A stretch of DNA of 64,000 nucleotides, taken from positions 34,782,232-34,846,231 of the forward strand of contig CM076267.1 of the NCBI GenBank assembly GCA_038380795.1, read 5' to 3'. The first letter of the stretch is position 1; each line of letters begins with the position of its first letter. Origin of the DNA: Pyrocephalus nanus. Its lineage: Eukaryota > Chordata > Aves > Passeriformes > Tyrannidae. This document shows, in pieces, positions 25,989 through 37,539 of the stretch. Made by a program: the position numbers and the translations under genes. The notes under the pieces are model-generated. The model was not told the DNA's origin. It saw only the letters and a program-made list of their open reading frames with translations, and ran no database searches.

Positions 25989-28774
25989 GTAATTGTATCT
26001 TTGATGTTGATGCCGTCGTGTTCATCTCGCTGCTCTGTTGTGCTACAGGCCCTCCTGAAATTTGTCTGTCACTTTTACCGAGCATTTCCTATTGCTTTGT
26101 CTTTATCTTCAAAGCTCAACCATTTCTAGCAAGTTCAAATCACAGATCTCCATCTGTTACCGGTTTTCTAACCCAAAATTAAAAGCTGCTGTGTAATCTG
26201 TGCACTGCACTTGAAGAGCGTGAGATGATTTGGTTGTTTTTGAAGTAGCTCTGTGACCTAATCCTGGAATTAAGTTTATTTACCATGTGTAGGTCTCTTT
26301 CAGATGAGGAAACACTTAGTGAGGCAGGGCCAGGTACGAAAAGTTCATCAGGTTACTGAAAAGAGCAAAAGAAAAGTATGAAATGCCCGGAGGAGAAGAA
26401 ATTCAGAGAAGCAAAACACTTCTCCTGGACAAAGAGGTACCTTACAGTTCAAGCTACAGAGGCACACCTTGCTCCATGATGGAAAAAGAATTCCTGTGTC
26501 TGTTCTTGGAAGAAAATAGGGATGTGAGCACATAGCATGCTGCCCCAGGGGCCCAGGAGAGCAGGACATCTCAGTGTGCTCAGACTGTGCGAGGCCCTCC
26601 ACTCGCTCCAGGCTTCAGCTTTGGGGTTGCTGTCAGTGGTGATTGCTGAGCAAGGTGTGGTGAACACGCAGCTCAGAAGGGGTGGGTGGATGCATGTGTG
26701 TCTGTGTGTATATAAATATATATATAAATCATAGCTTTTGCTTTGGTTAAACAGATTGGATTCCCAAATAGCTGAGATGTGTTACAACAGCTCTGAAAAT
26801 GAAAGCCACTTGCGAAAGCTTTACGGTAGAGGAGGAAAAAACGTCGGACTTGTCATCTTTTCCTGGTCCCAAAAACCTCTGAAGCAGATTGACAGGAAAT
26901 GTTGAGCAATTGCTTTCTGTCAGTCTTCAATGGAAATGTTTTTCCTTTTCCTCTTTTTTTTTTTTTTTTTTAAAACCCAACATTATTTTTAGAGGTGTGA
27001 AGGTACATGAAAATAGCATGGAAAGTACATCGTTTTTTTCACCCCCCCTCCAAGATCTTATTTAAAAGACATTTTTCTGAATCAAAGTGTTTTCTTGGAA
27101 AATGTTGAAAAAAAGAAATACTTTGATTTTCACACTAAAAAAATAGTACTGCTCTCTTTCTTGACTTTTGTCCAACTCTAATTTTATGAAAACTTAGTGA
27201 TGAAAGATCTCTGAAGAATAATGAATATTTTTCAAACAACTCCCGTTAAATTGTAATTCCATTTTGCTGTGTACTTGCCATGCCTAAGACAGATAGCATG
27301 CTCATGAGCAGGTAATTTATATAAATTACTGATTTCTGTCTCCTCTTCAAAAGGTTATAAAAATAATCAAAATACATCAGCTAAACCCCTAAATTCCTAA
27401 CATGAGCAGGTAGAAATTAAGAGCACTTATTTGGTTACCATGTGATTTGAAATCAGAGTCAGAGTCGACTCACATGAAGTCACGGTGTTCAGTTTTTTTA
27501 TTTTTAATTCAATGTCATATTTGTGTTTTCGTGATGAATGTGGTACATTTCCATTATCTCTGGTTACCTGACTTTTGCAACACATTTTGTTTTTAGACTT
27601 TTTGATTCTCCTCAGGTGAACACCAGGAAGAAAGGCACAATAACAATATTATTGAAGTTCTCCATCAAATGTGCCCACACACGAATATGGGAACCTCACT
27701 GTGTCTTTACTGTCTTATTTTCCCATAACAAAGATTCAGAATCTGCTGTATTCATTTTTTTATACATTTAAAAGTAGGCAGAGTAAGGCAATTCAAGGTG
27801 CTGATGTGACCAGAACATATTAATCATAATAGTCTCCTGTAAAAACTGGTATAGTGCACAGGTCAGTGCATGTGTTATTCATCAGCTGCTGTACTACTAA
27901 GTATTATTAATAAAAAGCCCAAGTTTCCTCTTAAATTTCCTTTCCTCTTTTCCTCTTTCTCCACTGCTCACCTGTTAAGAAATATTCATAACTGAAGTCT
28001 ATTAATAATTTTTATTCCTCTATGCCATTGTTCCCATGAGGTACAGTATTATATTAAATGTGCATACTATTCCAAGACCTTCCTAAGATTTTTGAAATTG
28101 GACAGGTTTTGGATTTTTCACTTAAAAATTCAGGAAAAGACCATAAGGTTGTTTTCCTTCTAAAGATAAATCCAGGAAGAATATTTTTTCTTCCATTTCA
28201 CTTCCTTCTCCTTTTCCCTTCTCTTCATGACTTCACAGTTAGAAAGATAATTCAATTAATGACTTTTTTTTTTTTTTTTTTTCCCCAGATCTGGGACAGT
28301 TTCCTCTTCATTTTACTTTTAGATATTGCTGCTTCTCATCTGTGTTTCCTGACCCCTCAGGGGCTGTATGCTAAGCTTTCCTTGCCAGTACTGATGCTTA
28401 TTAACGCACTGGACCAAGATTATTCAGAATAAAACAGACATTAATAGATGTGTAGTGTCCCAGAGGTCTTGCTGCTCCCCCTCCCTGGCACAGAAGTCAC
28501 CCTGTCTACATGGCTGCTCCTTTTCCTTCCCCTGAAACAACCAGTCTGCAAAATCACCAGGAAAACACAAAAACTTTGCATAGAGGAACACCTCTTAAGT
28601 TCTTTCCTTGGTCATCATGTGCATGAATAAAACTTTGCTGCAGACAGGCAATAAGTTGTTCTTGACACGGAACCACCTTGTTTTATTTTTACATATTTTG
28701 ATGGTTTGTTTCCATTCAAATACTGGAGCCTGGTGGTAGTTGTTTCTCTTTGCTCAAAACTTAAGAGCTTAACT

Positions 28775-29107
28775 GTGGCCTTCCAGTACCTGATGAAGGG
28801 AGCCTACAAAAACATGGAGAGGGATTGTTGGCAAGACCATGGAGTGGACAGGACAAGGGGGAATGGCTTCAAATTGGAAGAGGGTAGGTTTAGGTTGGAT
28901 ATTAGGGAAAAAATTGTTACCGTGAGGGTGGTGAGGCCCTGGCACAGGTTGCCCAGAGAAGTTGTGGATGTCCCATCCCTGGAAGTGTCCAAGGCCAGGT
29001 TGGACTGGGCTTGGAGCTATGTAAGGTGTCCCTGCCCAGGGCAGGATGTTGGAACGAGATGATCTTTGAGGTCCCTTCCAGCACAAAGCATTCTGTGATT
29101 CGATGAT
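28775..29107 (+). mobile_element. CR1 LINE, 5'-truncated 3' end
   Basis: It is close to the same CR1 3' type as the copy at 1541-1870: 'ccttccagtacctgatgaaggg' at the start, then 'gaatggcttcaaattggaag', 'ggtttaggttggatattaggg', 'tgaggccctggcacagg' and 'ttgcccagagaagttgtgg'. The end is 'gaggtcccttccagcac' followed by 'ttctgtgattcgatgatt'. The sense orientation matches the candidate gene, so it would be an intronic copy. Both-strand open frames inside it are shadows. Confidence 0.93.
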
Positions 29108-29186
29108 TAATAACAGTGAATATTCATGAATAGCAGATTAACGTGATACAAGCTGGCATTTACCTTAATTATTTTATGATTCTACA

Positions 29187-29282
29187 CTTGAGGACATGGT
29201 TGAATGGCAGACATTGTGGTGGTGCTGGGTTGATGGTTGGACTTGGTGATCTAAGAGGTCTTTTCCAGTGATTCTGTGATTT
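29187..29282 (+). mobile_element. CR1 LINE 3' tail of a second subfamily
   Basis: About 95 bases match only the last part of a different CR1 type: 'aggacatggttgaatggc', 'ggttgatggttggacttgg', 'ctaagaggtcttttccag', and the tail 'tgattctgtgatt'. It lies about 80 bases after the end of the CR1 copy at 28775-29107, in the same orientation. It is strongly 5'-truncated. Confidence 0.8.
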
Positions 29283-29361
29283 TTCAGTTTGCTTCCTGTC
29301 CTGCCATCACTTCTCGCACAGGAGTCAGATTCTCAGGATATACAATGAGCCATCATTGCAG

Positions 29362-29471
29362 TTGATTGGTGCAATGCAATGAACTGTGAAAAACTGAACT
29401 GGAAGTTTATGGGATGTATGCACAGATTTTTGGTAGTGCAGCCTGATAGTGCTAAACAATGTAGCTTAAAG
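29362..29471 (+). CDS. weak candidate exon
   Basis: A good donor (aaag|gtaggt) ends 110 bases that are open in phase 1: DWCNAMNCEKLNW... to ...SAKQCSLK, leaving phase 0. The acceptor (catcattgcag) has almost no polypyrimidine tract. It starts 80 bases after a CR1 tail. It competes with the candidate at 30188, which enters in the same phase, so both cannot be adjacent in one transcript. Confidence 0.2.
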
Positions 29472-30187
29472 GTAGGTTTCTGGGTTTTTGTTTTTGTTTT
29501 TTTTTTTTTTAATATGGCATCTCCAAGAGAAAAATCAGCAATTTACATAGTAAAGAAGTGGATTGAGGAAACCAGTTGCTGTTGGAGGGAATACCAAAAG
29601 CTTTTTTAAAACTGCCAGCAGATCCTGGTGCTCTGTTGTATCCTTAATTAGCACATACAAGCTCCAGAGAAGACTCATTCAGGAATATGATGGATGTGAA
29701 AACAAAACGTCTCTAGGAGTCTCCCAAGGCAAAAAAGTAATTTATTCCCATTTGCCTTCAGACAGTAGTTTGTGTCCATCCATAAATGCAGGTGGATACA
29801 GGCTGTCTGGGGATGCTTTATCCTGAGAGCAAGGATCAATACAACGCTGTGCTGAGTCCCAGGTGAGTGTCAGGACTGCAAGAGCAGCCTGTGCTCCCAC
29901 TGATGCTCTTTTTCTGACTTTCAGATTTCCAAATGCTGGTCTGGCCTCGGTAGGAAGGTGAACATCCAGTTACATTGACAATAACAGTGTAAAAAGTGAA
30001 ATATTGGTTTAGTTCATTTTTGGCCCCTTATGGATTGGCAGATCTGTTTGCTTTGACACTAAGGTAACGCAGGTGCACATCCTACATTTCCATCTAAGGC
30101 AACTTTGTCCTACAAATGTAAGCCTGATGACTTCAGCACTGCGATGTGTAATAATACATTTTGTTTTTCTCACAATACCTGTCTTAG

Positions 30188-30285
30188 GAAGTGCACAGTT
30201 TGGAGCATGCATCCTAAATCAGACACTGATGTTATGCTGTGAATGGACCCTTTCCTACTTTATTGCACTTCATCTAGGCAATAAG
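30188..30285 (+). CDS. candidate coding exon, protein not recognised
   Basis: A strong acceptor (ttgtttttctcacaatacctgtcttag) and an acceptable donor (aag|gtattt) bound 98 bases. In phase 1 the segment encodes 32 residues, SAQFGACILNQTLMLCC... to ...ALHLGNK, hydrophobic through the middle. Entry fits the phase 1 exit at 25988. Exit is phase 0, which joins the exon at about 33.66 kb only if that exon uses its second AG (start 33661). Confidence 0.35.
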
Positions 30286-32150
30286 GTATTTAGATGTGTA
30301 CATTAACTTACTGAAAAAATATGGATGCAAATGTTGCTCCCATTTGTCTCCTAGAAGGCAATTAATGTCCCTCTTCCTCTGGTACCAGGTAGCCTACCAA
30401 GACATAAAAATAATGAATGCCTCGGAAGGATTATCTCATGGAATCTCATGTTTGTTTTATTTAAGGTAAAGCATTTCTACCAGAAGTCAAAAGAATTGGG
30501 ATGAGATTTGTGTTCCCTGGAGAAAATTCATGTGCTTTAGCAGAATCTGTTTGCATTTCTCCCTGAGGGTAGGTTGGTACTGTTGCCATGTGCAGTGACA
30601 GGGATTTTGGACAAATATATCAATATGTCACATTTCCTTCTCAGTTCCTTTAAATGCTTCTTGGACAGTGAGCTCTCAGAGGAACTAGGCTTCTCCAAAT
30701 GTTGAAGCCACATACTAGGAAATCCTAGTAAGTAATCCTATTCTTCATGGTTTTGTGTTCAAAAAGAGGGGTTTTGTTCTATTTTTAAGGCACATTAAAT
30801 AGTAAATAGTCTAGGTAACAGCGTTCCAACTAATATGTCCTTCTGTATGAGTCTCTGGTTGCACTTAACTCTCTGCTTCATCCTGCTACCACCATTTGTG
30901 ATTCAGTTGAAAATATCGTCCTGGAAGGAAAGTGTTTCCCCAGTTGTGTGATAAGGAGGGAAAAAGGAGTAAATTCTCTTGCTTTGTATACAAATAAAAG
31001 AGGGGCAAGACCTTTACTGACAAACTAGACATGTATAGATTCTGCTTGAGAATAAAGATACTGATAATGTATCTCTGTCTGAAAGGTCACTTTTGGAACT
31101 CCCTTTTTTTGGATGCACCACAATTTCTGGTGTAGGAGGGTCAGGTGTTTGGGAATGCACCATTTAAATACTTGGCTGCTGCAGATTTGACCCACAGTTA
31201 CTGTGCCTGCAGTAGGGCAGGAGCAGCATCCCCCAGGCAATGTATAGTCAGCCTAAAGTTGTCCAAATAGAATCCATACTTCTGTTTTAAGAAGAGAGGA
31301 ATATTAAGGGAACTACTTGAGGCACTTTAGGCTTAGCTGTAAAACTGCCAAATTAATTTTCTATCTTTTTATTCTGGTCTGTCAACAGACTAAATTCTAT
31401 TTGAATGCAAATGAAACCCAAATGGAAGTAGCCAAACACCAGAATGCTTTCGTCTCTTTTTTCCCTTGACTCTTTTATACCTCATTCTAGGGTGGACTCT
31501 TGCAGGCTTAATAATGGATTTTGTTTCAGGGAATGTTTTCTGTCCTAAAATAGAACCTTTATCCATTCCCAGCTTGAAAACATCTCTCAGGTTAAAAGTC
31601 ACACCTGAGTATCCAAGGTGGTCCCTGTGCTCTGCATTCCTTCCCTGCAACCACTTTTAGGACCTTCATATTAAACAGTTAGATCCAAAAAGTGAAGGAA
31701 GAAAGAGAAATCTGTCCTACAGAGATGTCTACCATGGTGGTGCTGAAGTTTTCCACACTAACACGCTGGTGCCCTTGTGTTGGGGCAGGCTGGGTAGTGC
31801 ATGGACTGATATTCTTGCTCTGCTTCTCTCTCAGAAAGCCTAAAAAAAAACCCCAGTAAGAATATAGTAATGGATGGTGAAAAAAAGTGGAGAAATATTT
31901 AGTAGGAAAGTGTGAGCGATTTCCAAAATGAATGCAGATAATGACTGATTAAGTTACAGGTGTGTTCATGTCCTCTTACCTGTTTGAACCATACAAAGCT
32001 CTGGCAGAAACAGGTCTGTTCAGTGCTCCTCCATTGCCCAGTCCAAAAGTTGTCCTGAGCTCCAAGCCCTTAACCTGCCAAAAACTGAGATCAGAATTAT
32101 GACTGTTTTTCCCCAAATTCGCAGTGATTTCAGATGCTGATTTTATGGGT

Positions 32151-32173
32151 AAAAAAAAAAAAAAAAAAAAAAA
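32151..32173. repeat. poly-A tract followed by AATA-rich sequence
   Basis: Twenty-three A. About 120 bases on, at roughly 32305-32365, is an imperfect run of AATA/AAATAA units. No retroposed gene is seen to the left. Confidence 0.85.
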
Positions 32174-33658
32174 TTAGCAGCAGAACAAAACCACTTTGGA
32201 CTCCCAAGAAAAACTGTCTTAAGGATCTTGCAGAAAATTTATGAAATCTACTATTGATAAATACATTGAAAGGAGTCATTGAGTAATGTTAATTGCATCC
32301 TAATTATAATAATAAATATAAATACTATAAATAAATAAATATAAAATAAATAAACAAAAATATAATGATATCATAATTTCAACAATAAAAATTCTTGTGC
32401 CATGATGTATAAATGATATTAAAATCCCCACCCAAAAACTGGACATGTGGAATTGTATGTAAAACTACACCTTCAAATATACAGCTCTCAGTGCTGAAGA
32501 AAAGCCCCTTAAATATATCTTATCCATGTAAATTTAGTCAGAAGACTGTAATATATAAGCTGCCAAAGGAAGTGTAGAATTGTCTGCTGTACATGCTGGA
32601 AACAAAGCAAAAAGGACATGTTGAAGTTGTAAGAATAGGAATAGTCACAAGGACATAGCGTGATAAATAATAGGGCAGATTTCTCCTGAAATACAATGTT
32701 TCTCCTGAAAATGAGCTCAGCTCAGGATGCATTGTGGTGTCCTGAAAGAGGTTTCATTTGTAATTGTTTTTAAGTGATCCTTCCTTGTTTCCTACAAGTA
32801 CAACGCTGTGTATTGGAAGTACTTTGAATACATTTACACTGAAAGAGTTTAGGATGATTTTTTCCTGTGACAGATCTGCGACAAAGAGCTTGTAATGAAT
32901 GTACAAAGAAACAAGAGCCAAGATAAATTTGCAAGACAAACATCTAAAAAGCCCAGGATATGCAAAAGAGGAAAAGAATATGATAAAGAAAATGATCATA
33001 CAGTGATTTAACTGTTCTCATGACCTGTTTAATTTTTGGCCCTTAAGGAGTTAATAAGAAGGGCTGTGGAAGCTGTAGAGAGAAGAGGGTGCTGTTTCCT
33101 GCCCTAATGCCCAGAGAGAATATATTCAGATGCAGAAATCAGATTTCAGCTGGAACAAAACCATAGCTCCAAATGGTGTATATATTCAGGATGTGATTAT
33201 TTTTCAACGATGGATTTAGCTGAAAGGGAAATGGTGGGAAGGCTCAGCAGAAGATTTTGAGAGTTTTGTTTGGAGAAGGAGGAAGGAGGGGAGAGGGTTT
33301 AGTCCTCTGACCTGTGAGGGGTTACAGCCGGTCAGCTGTGGGGATGCTGGACAAAGTGTCACATTAATTATGCTTTACCAGGTTTTTAAGTGCTGAAGGC
33401 TCTTATCTAGGGCTGTTGGCAGTTCAGAACGAGCCTGAGTGGCAGCCAGGTGCAGGGACAGAACAGCACTCTGAACACCCTGGTCCACACCTGCTGTGAA
33501 CTGTGCTCCTCATTCCACGTCTGTCTCTCTGAGCTCATGGTCATACACAGGGTTTTGCCTGAGATGCTGAACCACTGCAGGCTGGATGCTGGTTGGATGC
33601 TGGTTTTGTGTACTTCTCCCACAGTGCTGCTGACCTATTTTAATTCCTTGCTCTTCAG

Positions 33659-33779
33659 AGTATGACATTGAAATCCACCATAATGAAACCAAATTACTAA
33701 GACCTGATGTAAGATTTCACAGCTGGAGTCCTCTGCAAGAAATGCTTTCTCTGGATTATGCTCAGGGAATGGATTTTCA
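33659..33779 (+). CDS. strong candidate coding exon, protein not recognised
   Basis: This is one of the best exon-like segments. A polypyrimidine-rich acceptor (cctattttaattccttgctcttcag) is followed by 121 bases with 39 open codons, starting YDIEIHHNETKLLRPDV and ending LSLDYAQGMDF. The donor is consensus (ca|gtaagttgg), leaving phase 2. Because the acceptor reads cagag, either AG could be used: start 33659 (phase 1 entry) or 33661 (phase 0 entry, which fits the exit at 30285). It joins in phase to 35441. The peptide is rich in polar and acidic residues with one Trp and has no repeat. I do not recognise the family. Confidence 0.55.
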
Positions 33780-35440
33780 GTAAGTTGGGGCTTTTTTTTT
33801 TTTTTTTGAATTACTGCTCAAAGATTCAGCTTCAAATTTTCTGTGTACAGAAGTATCTGGGACAATTGCTACAGAACAGAGATGAATAGATGTAGACTGA
33901 GAAAATCCGTAACTCTTGAGACAGTGAAAGGACCCAAAAAGTATCCCTACTTTTTCTTATACAGTTTTTCCTGTAAACTTCAATTCAGCTTTATTCTGAA
34001 GGTGAAAAAGCTGTGGAATATAAAAGGTTGAATGTATTTTATAAAAGGACAAATGAATCTTGCTGCCTTCCCTGTCCTTGCAGTTCTTTTTACTTCCCAT
34101 TCCTAAAATCTCCTCCCAACCAATTCCATGTTACTTCCATGGTCAGTCATATGCTCAGATTTCTGAGTTCCTAGTTGGAGTAAGTAACTTGATTAGGGAG
34201 ATACTCATATTACACTTTAGAGCAGCTGCAAAGATATGAATTGAACATGAGCAGACAGCAATTCTGAATCATTTGCTCAGCTGCACAGGAGGGCTGAGAT
34301 GCACGTTGTTTACATGTTTATTGCCAAGCCCTGATCAAAACTCTTCTGCAAAAATAAAGATATTTCATTTATTGGGCAGAAAGGCATATTTCCCCAAAAT
34401 GTCATCTAACGCCCTCAAACTATTAACAATCTCTAAAGTGATGAAGGATAATTACTTAGGGTTTTGATAAACTTAAAAGAAGGTTAGAGTGGGGAAAACC
34501 CCCAAGGCCTGACCAACTCTGTCTTCTTCTGGAATTCCCTTCTTGTCTGAGATCCACAATCTATCATCATCACTGAGTGCTCTAAAGAGCAGCTGAAGTT
34601 GGCAGGCAAGTGAGAGTAGATACTCTGTCATCCATCTCTAACTACATATTTAATTTGGTAAATACGTAAGTTGTGAGAACATCCAAATATTGATTGCAAT
34701 CAGTGGGAACTGGCTATTTGCTTTAGATGGGATGAGATCCTTTGATATGCACCTCTATCAAACACTGGGGAGCATCAGGCTGCTGTATCCAAGCTTTGCA
34801 CGCAGCTTAGTGATGTTTTCCTCCAGAAAAATTCTTTTATATGCTAATCAAAGCATCCAGATGCAGAATTTGGAATTAATGAAAATGAAACCTCCCCATT
34901 TCAAAAACTGAAGGAGATTAAATTTGCAATTACTTAATTACGGTCTATGAAATATGCAAAAGCCCCTGAGTTTTGAGCAAAGATTTAGAAAAAAAAGTAA
35001 AAAAAATACAAGTTTTATAGCAGTAGGTGCTTCAAATTGTCCAGGGTTTGATTTTCCATAGCGGACATAATCCTTAATAATTTGTTTCTACAGTTAACAA
35101 ATAATCCAGAGCAAAAATATAAATTATATTAATGAAGGGATGGGAAAATAAATTTTTACTTTCTGGGAAAAGAAACAGATTGTGTCTCCTAATGACTTTG
35201 CATTTGTTCAAGTGATTTTGTAGTCAGTTCAGAACAGATCTGAATTTTATCAGCATTTCTAATTGTTACTAATATCTGGACTATAATAATCAAAGCAGAG
35301 GTATAAAAATGCTCTCAAAGAGTTGATACAGAGGGATGGAGTATGTGCACACACCCCTCAAAATAATTAAGAATGTATCTAAACATTCTGGCCAAAATGA
35401 GCCATATCCTGCCTAATTTCCTGTTGTTGTTTTTCTCTAG

Positions 35441-35550
35441 ACAAACCAAGCTGAAAAGAGACATTGATTTAATTTGGGGAGGGATACATTGTCTGTCTGA
35501 TGCCTTGTTTCTGCTTGCTCCTGTCTTGCCAACAATTATCTTGTCAAGAG
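35441..35550 (+). CDS. strong candidate coding exon, protein not recognised
   Basis: An excellent acceptor (cctgttgttgtttttctctag) and a good donor (caagag|gtaatg) bound 110 bases. With one base completing the codon carried over from 33779, it gives 36 open codons: QTKLKRDIDLIWGGIH... to ...VLPTIILSR, leaving phase 1. A basic and acidic start is followed by a hydrophobic helix-like part (LSDALFLLAPVLPTIIL), possibly a membrane or buried helix. Both junction phases agree with neighbours (2 in from 33779, 1 out to 36067). A 145-residue minus-strand open frame across 35315-35752 is most likely its antisense shadow. Confidence 0.58.
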
Positions 35551-36066
35551 GTAATGTAGACAACAGAGATGCAGTAACAAAACTTCTGATAGAGGTAAAG
35601 TTTTTTATTGCAATAAAACTTGACCTAAAAACAATCCTGTTATTATTTGAAGACCTTATCCATTTGTTTTCCCATAAGACAAATATTGCCTTTACAAGTG
35701 ACATTTCCTGGACCTGAATCTGCACGTTAATGCAGATCATGGCACAGAACAAATTTAGACCTGAAATGGAGATTAATTAGAGCAACATGGTCCAGAGCCG
35801 GGTCTGGGCTGTTTTTCAGTGCCTTTTTTTGAAAAGGATGTTGCTGGAATGTTCCTGCCCTCACGGCGTCCTTGGGGGATTGAGGACATTGGTAGCTGGC
35901 AGCATCCTGGGACATTGCACCCTGCTGGCTGCCATGCCAATGCAGCAATATCTGTAGGAAGGAGTGATCTCTTTTGAGATCATTATTGATTAGTATAATC
36001 AGCTTAAAACTCCGAGCAATTGTTCTCCATCTGTTTTAGCTTTAAAGCTTTTTGTTTCTTGCTCAG

Positions 36067-36180
36067 GTCAAAGAAAGCTCTATTGTCCAGAAGATGATCT
36101 GTTTCTTTCCAAAAATAGCAGCTGGGAACATCACCTCTCCCTTCAGTGCTTGGCTTATTTATATCCTGAAATCAGCCTGG
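36067..36180 (+). CDS. strong candidate coding exon, protein not recognised
   Basis: The acceptor (gctttttgtttcttgctcag) is followed by 114 bases which, joined in phase 1 to the exon ending at 35550, read G, QRKLYCPEDDLFLSKNSS... to ...LAYLYPEISL with no stop. The donor is tgg|gtaaaa (exit phase 1). A second possible donor, ctg|gtactt at 36194, exits in phase 0. The phase choice matters: only the phase 0 exit lets the next splice-bounded segment (36544) stay open. The frame has two Cys, an acidic patch and a Leu/Tyr-rich end. No domain is recognised. Confidence 0.52.
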
Positions 36181-36543
36181 GTAAAACCCTGCTGGTACTT
36201 TTGCTGTGTTTGTAGCTATTTGCAAACTCTGTCCAGTGAGAAACTGGGTATTTGTTTAAAGTCTGGGGTATATGTATGTACACACACGTCATGTCTGGAC
36301 TCCATAAATATACATCTGGGTCAATGTGAAGCCTAAAAAGCCGTTTAGACACAGAATTTCTGGATGCAATTGACATATCTGACTTGGCACTTCTTCTACC
36401 TATTGGACACGCTTGGGGCAGAAAAGGGATCCTATTTTTCTAGATGTGGCTTGAAAGGTTACAGAACCATCAAGGAGTGGTGAAGGGAAGATGGGCAGCC
36501 TGTAGGGGGGGTGGTGGAAAATTTTGTCTTCTGTTTTCTTTAG

Positions 36544-36607
36544 TGCTGCAAAATAACTTTTGAGTACTGCAAAGATTTTGATGACTTTAAAGATTTCATA
36601 AAGATAT
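36544..36607 (+). CDS. candidate penultimate coding exon
   Basis: Sixty-four bases lie between a good acceptor (ttgtcttctgttttctttag) and a consensus donor (atat|gtgagt). Only phase 0 is open: CCKITFEYCKDFDDFKDFIKI, then one base over. It fits 36067 only through the weaker donor at 36194. If the stronger donor is used, this segment reads five residues after the junction and stops. The Phe/Asp/Lys-rich pattern reads like a helix. Confidence 0.4.
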
Positions 36608-36836
36608 GTGAGTCAGCTTTCAGGCAGGGTGCTGGATTGTTGGGGTTAGAATTTTGGCTCCAAGCTGCCTTCTGTGCTTGGATGCAGTAAATGTAAGGAT
36701 TCAGGCTAAAAGGCAGAGTGAGATTGAATTTACCACTTGGGTTTTTCCTTCAGGAAGTCTTGGAAACTGATTATGCATTTAATAATGCAGAGGCACATGA
36801 TGGCTGAAACATGATTTTCTTTCTTTGCCTCTATAG

Positions 36837-36925
36837 TTCATTTGTAAAGGTTACAATGTCATCTTCTGGAGCAAGTTCAAACACTCTGAGTTTCTTTCCA
36901 TTTACTTTAAAAGCAAATATTGAAG
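36837..36925 (+). CDS. candidate last coding exon or alternative exon
   Basis: The acceptor (ttctttctttgcctctatag) follows the previous donor by only about 230 bases. Joined in phase 1 to 36607 it codes F, H, L and then TAA at 36845-36847, so the protein would end ...FIKIFHL. A donor-like site (gaag|gtatgg) at 36925 and a fully open phase 2 frame (SFVKVTMSSSGASSN...) also make it look like an internal exon, but no upstream segment exits in phase 2 here. The first AATAAA I see downstream is at 38119-38124. Confidence 0.35.
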
Positions 36926-37539
36926 GTATGGTAATGTTATTTGCCTTATATTGAGGGTGTGGGAGAGGCAGAAGCCTGGTGTTTAGTTAACAGCAGGAAA
37001 AACTTTTATTAGAAAGTTTGTATCTCTTAATATTTGCAATGTGGACAAATTAAAAAAGTTCTTAAATCTTTTCTTAAATCAAGAAGACATTAGCAGGGTC
37101 ACAATCAGAATAGTTTCCTTTTCCAGAGCTGTGATTTTGCAGTTTTTGCTGAGTTATGATGGCATCGTAACTCATTTTTTATTGTGCTACCAGTTATGAG
37201 TCTGTAAAGGAAAATGGGTTTTAGTGATGCTTATATACCTATTGTATTAGCTTTTGGTAGTAATTCTAGAAAATTTTCTCTGTGTGTTGAATGGGAGTTT
37301 TAGGCTAAAATTGCAGAACAGTTACTCCAGGCCTGCAGGAAATACACCCCTATTTCTTCAGAAGAGGGAATTGAATGGTGACCTCCAGTTCCAATGACAC
37401 TAAATCACATTTCAATGTGTGATGTTCTCCAGTAACACTTTTGATGATTAATCTTTGATATTTGCTGAATTACAGTGGCCATAAACCATCTTTCTGGTCT
37501 GCATTTTTTTTTTTTCAGTATCTACTGCAACGTGAACTT

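Noticed and set aside
31384..31465. Open segment after an acceptor at 31383 (TKFYLNANETQ...)
   Set aside because: No credible donor before the stop; phase does not help connect neighbouring candidates.
35315..35752. 145-residue minus-strand open frame
   Set aside because: Antisense of the well-supported plus-strand exon at 35441-35550 and its surroundings. No splice sites or motif on its own strand.
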